Source: Aphrophora alni (Eukaryota > Arthropoda > Insecta > Hemiptera > Aphrophoridae). From it: DNA of 64,000 bases. The notes beneath the pieces are model-generated. The model did not search any database. It was not told where the DNA came from and saw nothing but the letters and a program-made list of their open reading frames with translations. Below are positions 57,936 through 64,000 of the stretch, piece after piece (position 1 is the stretch's first letter; the number at the start of each line of letters is the position of its first letter). A program made the position numbers and the translations under genes. The stretch spans positions 46,285,142 to 46,349,141 of the forward strand of contig OY740768.1 of the NCBI GenBank assembly GCA_963513935.1. The letters run 5' to 3'.

Positions 57936-59993
57936 TACTTGGTAAGCAATCTTGATTATAAAATAATGTATTTTTTATTGTGATTTTTTGATAGTTAAAC
58001 AAAATGTGTAATGGAGTATGTACCATACATACATAATCCTTATCAAATATACGTAGTACAGTAAATCACTTTAACATGTTCACTGCTTCCTAAAATAGTA
58101 GTTTGGCCTGTGCTGAAAACATTTTTTTGAAATATATCACACCTGAATAATTTACTAGTGCATAAAAGAAGATATTTTGCTAGCTTACTTAGTAAAAAAC
58201 TAATAAAAATTTAATAACCCCAATTGGCATCATCAGCACATAGCATCAACTCCTATACTATTTGCAGGAGACACCAATTGGCATTTTTATTTTTTGGCTA
58301 AAATAGCCAGAATTTATTAATCCTGTACTAACAGACATTGATATTTTTATTTGTTTACAACTAGTTTCGATGTCACAATCAGCACAAAAAGACACATAAC
58401 ACAATTATATAGCCACAAAGCTTATATAAATATTTCTATATACAATGTTTCATTTACATATTTATTTGTGATACTTTTTGAAGTATTCATTGAGGCACAA
58501 AGCTGGCATATCTGGGCAGGTTTTACACTGATAAGATGTGTCCTTGCAAACCTCTTTACTATACAATAACAAACACTGCCTGCTGTGTGGTCTACCTTTT
58601 TCTCCCATAGTCATCCTTGTTGAAAGATGCTCAGTTTTAATCACAACTTTTTCTGCGTGTCCAGTTACTGATAACCCATATTTTTACATAAGAGCACCCA
58701 TATTGTAACATAAGAGCACCCATATTTTTTTCAGAACTTCAATATGAGACCATTTAGTTCAGTTAGTATGTATATTTTAATACCATACTTGTACCCTTTG
58801 TTTTTTATAAACTGTTTATAAAAGGGAAATTGTGTAATCTTTGCATGCAGAATCCGGGCTAATTAAAGATTTTCTTGCAACGCCCGATTTCTTTGAAAAT
58901 GGAGCTTTGGGTTTATCTAGTATAATATATTCTGTTTCTAACTGACATTCTAACATATCTCTGAAATGTTTATATATAAAAGCTGACACTAACTAGCCAT
59001 ATCTAAATAAAGTTAGCTAAATAATTAGTTGATAGAAGCTGTAAACAATGTGCTGTGATTTATACAAAAAGAGGCAAAGCAAAAATATTTTGCCTGAATT
59101 AAATATTTATGTATATTAATGGATTATATTTAAATTTACCGATGAGAAGAATGTCACGCCCGGTTACCATCCATTTAAAACATTTAACCTTTTAGAAGTG
59201 TTTACGTCATGACGTAATGATTAGCGTAGCTCTAATAAGTGAATGTTTGTTTCCACTAAGAATATGATAAGGAGTAAAAAATAAAATTTCCCCAAAACAC
59301 TTAGAAAGGTATTTAAACATAGAAATAATCACTATAATTAATTTAAAATTAGGAAAAAACATTTTGTTTAGTGTCTAAAGGTTTTTCTTTGTGAAATTTT
59401 TGAAAACTTGGGTGAATGCACAAGGCCGTACTCAATCTGTGCATTCAAAGGATGTGCCCTTTCTTCTTTGTTCACTTATTTTACTATTATAACAAACATA
59501 CCACTGTCTTTGAACTTTTCTTTTGATTGTTTCCTTTACAGGAAAATGATATATCAAATGGTGTCCTATGAATCACATTGTATACTTTTCACCAGGTACT
59601 ACCATGATCTAGCAAGGAGTTGTATGCCGTTTCACACTTTTTATATAGTGAATATGAAATAGTTGTCTTATTAGGAGTGTGCCAAAATATCCATCACTTT
59701 ACAGAACTTCTCACATGATTACATTAACCACTGTTACTAAGCAATGACTATCATGTGATATATTACATGGTTAAATTTAGGGGCACATTTAGTAATGTTA
59801 ATTGCTTTAAATAAAATATTTCTTGTTTCAGATAAAAATTGAACACTTCATTGTGATGAATTAGAAAAATGATGTAAATTGGAAAAAAAAATCAAGATGG
59901 AAACTTCTGAAGATCTGCAGATAATTTTATTATTATTCTTTTTTTTTAATATACGGTACATGTAAGATAAAAAAAAAAAGATTTTTAAATAAA
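57936..59993 (+). other. Likely 3' UTR with an intron and poly(A) signal
   Basis: Six bases after the stop is a consensus donor (CTTG|GTAAGC, exon end 57941). An acceptor CTTGTTTCAG ends at 59831 and an AATAAA follows at 59988-59993. The intron would hold the piggyBac fragment at 58462-58670. Several later AATAAA motifs up to about 60600 could also be used. Confidence 0.45.
58462..58670 (-). pseudogene. piggyBac transposase C-terminal fragment
   Basis: The minus-strand frame carries GRPHSRQCLLLYSKEVCKDT, then YQCKTCPDMPALCLNEYF and KKYHK. This is the cysteine-rich C-terminal domain of piggyBac transposases ('R..C..C......T.Y.C..C...LC...CF..YH'), with one or two cysteines changed. The catalytic DDD part is not visible upstream. 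Fragment only, probably in the 3' UTR intron of the SPH gene. Confidence 0.7.
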
Positions 59994-59999
59994 GAGATT

Positions 60000-60660
60000 T
60001 TTTTATTAATGTATTTTTATTTTCTGACAAAAACCAAATAGCAAATAAATTAAGTGTAACTTGGGCTTGAATTGTGCAAATGGTTACAATTATTATGATA
60101 AAATCTAACTTTTAAAGATAAATTTTAATAGTGATGTCACTGCATATATTTCTGTTGTAGTCCCTCATTTAATTTCCATTCATTACTGGATTATTTTATA
60201 ATTTTTAGTTTAAAAAAAATTTTAAATATTAATTTTTATAATAATTATAAACCACTGTAAGTGTTAAAAATACAATAATATCAATATTAAGTGTGAAATG
60301 ATTTAATTTAATAAATATAAAAATAATGTTGAATTTTAATGTATTTTCAAATATTTATGTAATTTATGAAATATTTGTTTTTAATAAAAACATAGGTGAC
60401 AATCATGATTATTAAACCACAAAAAAAATAATAAATATTACAACATCTAAAATATGGTAACATCAATGAAAATATAAATTAAATAAATAAACATATAACT
60501 AAGTACAAAAATTTGTCACTTGGAAATTCTTTAAAATAATAATATTTGTATTAAGAAAGAAATTGCATTTCACTTCTTTAACAATTCGTTTTGAATAAAT
60601 AAATATACTATTTACAGTATGTTCAAGTTTTATTCTATCAAATTTACCATCTCACAAGTC
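60000..60660. other. AT-rich 3' flank with many AATAAA motifs
   Basis: No gene. Several AATAAA motifs could extend the 3' UTR of the SPH gene. Confidence 0.4.
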
Positions 60661-60669
60661 AAACGCAAT

Positions 60670-61000
60670 TTATATGTATGTAATTGCATAACATAATAAA
60701 TACAGTAACTTTGAATAGGTTTTTGTTTTAAATTGAATGATAAAACATTTTTGAAAGAAAAAAAAAATCTTAACAAATGTATGTAATTTTGTAACATAAT
60801 AAATTCCTTTGGATTAATTATTTTTTTTTTTTAATTGAATGAAAAAGAATATTTTGAAAGAAATAAAAAAAATTCTGATGTTTTCATTTGTTTGACAATT
60901 TTTAGCATATTATGTAATTTTATAACTTAATAAATACCTCTGGTTTGTTTTAAATTTAATGAAATAATATTTACTGAAAGAAAATAAAGTTAATTTCAGG
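60670..61000 (+). repeat. Degenerate tandem repeat, three units
   Basis: Units with ATGTAATT..TAAC(A/T)TAATAAAT followed by TTAAATT(G/T)AATGA and TGAAAGAAA occur near 60677, 60777 and 60910, steps of about 100 and 133 bp. Each unit holds an AATAAA. Confidence 0.65.
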
Positions 61001-61333
61001 TGTTTTGAACTTCTTTAAAAATGTCTAGGAAATGTAACATAATTAGCTTTAGTTTGATATATATATTTTTAATTTTTATTATTTTATTACTCCTTTGGGT
61101 CATTTTCAGATTAAAGACTCACTTCTTTACGACTGTCTCTGATAATGTTCTTTACACGTCCATATACACAAGCTTTGCTAGAGACAATATAAGTTCATCC
61201 AGGTCCAATAAAATGACTCTCTACACCATGACAATAGCTCATGAGTACAGGAATACATGTACATGAATTAGTATCCACACTCTTTCATTGAGTTTTCATA
61301 TAATGCCTTTTTTTATTATTTAGCAAATTTTTT

Positions 61334-61670
61334 GTCTGTTCAAGAAGAGGACAGCCACTTGTAAACAATTTTTTATTAACATAAATAGAACAGACAGACC
61401 CTGATCTGACAGAAAAGCTGAAACACTGTTGGCATGTATTAAGAACAGTATTTTACCAAGAATAGAAAGAATGTGGAACCAGTAGAGATTTGTAAGATTT
61501 CTAATTATGGGAATTCGTGTGAAGCCATAGAAAATCTGTTTGGCACCATCTGGAAGGACATCAATTTATATTGGACTCTAGAACAATAAAGTGTGTATTA
61601 ATATATTATCCATAAAGTTTGTTAGGTTAGAAAATGTGGCACCGAGTGGCGGTCCTCTTCTTGAACAGAC
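61334..61670. mobile_element. MITE-like inverted repeat
   Basis: 26-bp arms beginning GTCTGTTCAAGAAGAGGAC (61334-61359) and its complement (61645-61670) match with one difference, and looser pairing continues inward. The interior is noncoding. No target duplication could be set. Confidence 0.55.
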
Positions 61671-61679
61671 CCAGAGATT

Positions 61680-64000
61680 TTCTTTCTACCCATCTGTGTA
61701 AAAGGGTATTAAAAACCAAAGATAGTATTCTTGGCAGATTCTTTTGACAAAAAGTCAATCATTATGACTGAATAATTTTTCCTCCTCTTCCACTTTTAAA
61801 TGCTGTTGGTAACACTTATGCTAAAATATATAGTGTAAGAATGATGACAAAACCAAACCAATTTATGTCATCATTAAGCTAAGCATATCTGACACCAATA
61901 AATAATGTTGATAAACAAAAGTGTTCTGTATCAGGTATAATAGATAAAAATCAAAGTTCATTATTTAAAAGAATGTGCAGTGACACATCTTATGAATTAC
62001 TTTTTGGGCTTAAGTAAATTCTTCTCTTAAGAGTTTTATTTATAAGCAAATATTGTTCTGGATTATAAAAATGGTAATCCGACAATACAAGTAATTACAG
62101 TCTTTTTTTCAATACCTGACTATATTGTTTCGGGTACCAGAAAAGATGATTTACAATTTAATTAAATTTCTTTATTATCATTAAATACAGGTAATAGATA
62201 TAACCAATAAATGTCATTAAATGTATATTGTTCCAATTATATAAACTAAAAATAAATTGTAAAAAACCTCAATAATCTGAAATTCTCTCTGATTGAATTT
62301 ATTGCATGAAGAGTTTCACATTAGTTTTGCAAAAGGCTTAAGATTTTCGTTCTTTAATATTTTACTTGAGTTCAGCCCAAATCTTACACTTACCCTTACT
62401 TGAATCTCAGAAACTTTTACTCCTTCTTGCCTCATCTCAACACACCAACTTACTTGAAATTTTAAAATATGGTTTTTTCGAGATGATTAAATTATTATGA
62501 CCACCATCACTTTAACAAAATCAGATAAAATTGCAAAAATAAGGTATAAGATATGAGAACCGTAACTCTAGAGTTCTCTAATAGCATCAGGGTCAGAAAA
62601 GAAGAAAAAGACTTGATAGGAAAAATGAATATTCTATACCACTCTTGGCTTGAATTTCAAAATCCACCCTCATCCAAAAACTGATACACTATTTTCACCG
62701 GGAAAAAATAATCTATCACTACTTGTAATCTTTAAACTCTACACTTATACATTTTATAATGATTCTGCTCACTCTGCAGTCTTTACCATGTGAGCCACGT
62801 TAAGTGTGGAATCTGAATAAGGACTTGCCAATAACCACATTGTCATGTTAAGAGTAGCCTCTCAGACTCCGACTATTTCACCTAAAATGAACAAAATTAA
62901 AATATTAAATTCTCAAATAAAAATATCACTCCTAATTATTAATAAACTTTAAAAGATACCTTATCCACCCTTGATCCATAATACTTTACCATGTTTTTAC
63001 ATGTCAGAAAGATGAAATGTTTAGAAATTGGAAAAGGAAAATTGGTGATCTTTGCAAACATAATAAAACTAAAACTACAGGAACTGCAAATATTTAGAAC
63101 AGTTTACTGGTATTTTAAATTATAATATTAGATATTTATTTTTTATCATAAAAATTGAAAACGAAATGTATCAAATACAGATACTAATAGGTTTTACATA
63201 CATATTGCAATATGAATTCGCAAGGTCACATAAGTAATATTTTAACACTTACCTCCAAGGTACAGGAATTTTAGTATAAGTTAAACTATTGCATATTACA
63301 TTCTGAATAACATTTTCCATAAATAAATTTACTGAAAAAATCATATCAATTCTTGTTTAAATATTCTAATATAATTTTGTAGTTTCCTTTCTTATACTAA
63401 ATCTCTGCACTCCTTTTAATCAAACAATATTATTATTAACAATACATATCAATGACTAATTTGTAAATTATTTAAGAATGACTCTTTTTTGAATAAACTT
63501 TACATGTTAACAATTCAACATTATCAATAGGCTATGTTCATATTCTTGAAAATTTTAACCAAAATGTCTATCCTTCCTGGATATAACTAGCCTGTAAGCT
63601 AAATAAACTTTATAGAAATCTCTATCTGTAAATATGATACTTTCAATTACTAAATTATTTATGTTTCGGCCAAATAAAGATACAATTTATTAAAATATAT
63701 GTGTTATAGAGTTTACGTTACTGGACAGAATTTACTACGTCTAAATGCTTTCTCTGATTCAACTAATCATAATATGCATAATTCTGATTTCATCATTTAA
63801 ATTTTTTAGTTCACAAGACAACCCTTTTATAACTAGAAATATGTTTTCTACTCACTTTACGATGGGTTTCCAAAACTTACACTAGCACATTTCAAAGTTT
63901 ATCTAAACTAACTACAAAATAACATTTACATTAATGTACTGGACTCAAACTTTCAACTACACCCATTTTCTACGCTGTTACATAAGCAATAGAAGTTACA
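61680..64000. other. Noncoding right flank
   Basis: AT-rich, no supported gene, RNA or bounded repeat. Confidence 0.45.

Noticed and set aside
58340..58390. Hammerhead-like sequence on the minus strand (CTGATTGTG then ATCGAAACTAG)
   Set aside because: It lacks the complete CTGANGA box and a matching stem II.

Overview
This is AT-rich nuclear DNA from an arthropod, most likely an insect. The signs are spliced genes with GT-AG introns of several kilobases, a clip-domain serine protease homolog of the insect prophenoloxidase cascade, a short interstitial TTAGG tract, many microsatellites, and a dense load of insect-type transposon relics. Hemiptera is a guess from general character; the sequence does not prove an order.

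The one gene that can be read in full lies on the + strand at 29156 to about 59993. It has five coding exons (29161-29597, 43208-43519, 47033-47301, 50177-50340, 57762-57935) whose phases join to exactly 452 codons including the stop. The product is a secreted 451-residue clip-domain serine protease homolog. It keeps catalytic His and Asp, but its GDSGGP motif reads GDGGSP, so the nucleophile is missing. Such proteins act as cofactors of prophenoloxidase activation rather than as proteases. A noncoding first exon must lie upstream of 29156, and a 3' UTR intron is likely.

Left third (1-29 kb): almost all noncoding, with pieces of at least one gene on the - strand (a terminal exon at 7885-8004 and an internal exon at 23388-23594, both with good splice sites), weaker possible exons at 1392-1641 and 24508-24702, a relic helix-turn-helix segment near 600, and a three-copy unnamed dispersed repeat family. 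Two sequences with the complete conserved core of a type I hammerhead ribozyme are present, one per strand, at 10445-10494 and 19022-19069. Two GC-richer islands (11.3-11.5 kb with a perfect CRE, 16.4-17.0 kb with an RFX X-box) could be promoters.

Middle (29-47 kb): intron 1 holds an intact-ended, very young LTR retrotransposon (30657-38833) with 1462-bp LTRs, a 4-bp target duplication and one 598-codon coiled-coil ORF but no pol, so it must depend on enzymes from elsewhere. Intron 2 holds a broken hAT element (43974-46332) with a nearly matching 8-bp target duplication.

Right part (47-64 kb): intron 3 holds an old LTR related to the young one. Intron 4 (7.4 kb) is a nest of mobile DNA: a large inverted repeat, a broken PrimPol-type (archaeo-eukaryotic) primase, a 1018-bp hAT MITE with a perfect 8-bp target duplication, an unidentified short ORF and a pogo/Tigger transposase relic. 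A piggyBac fragment follows the last coding exon. The last 4 kb is AT-rich with a degenerate tandem repeat and a MITE-like inverted repeat. The most unusual items are the hammerhead ribozymes, the primase relic and the pol-less LTR element.
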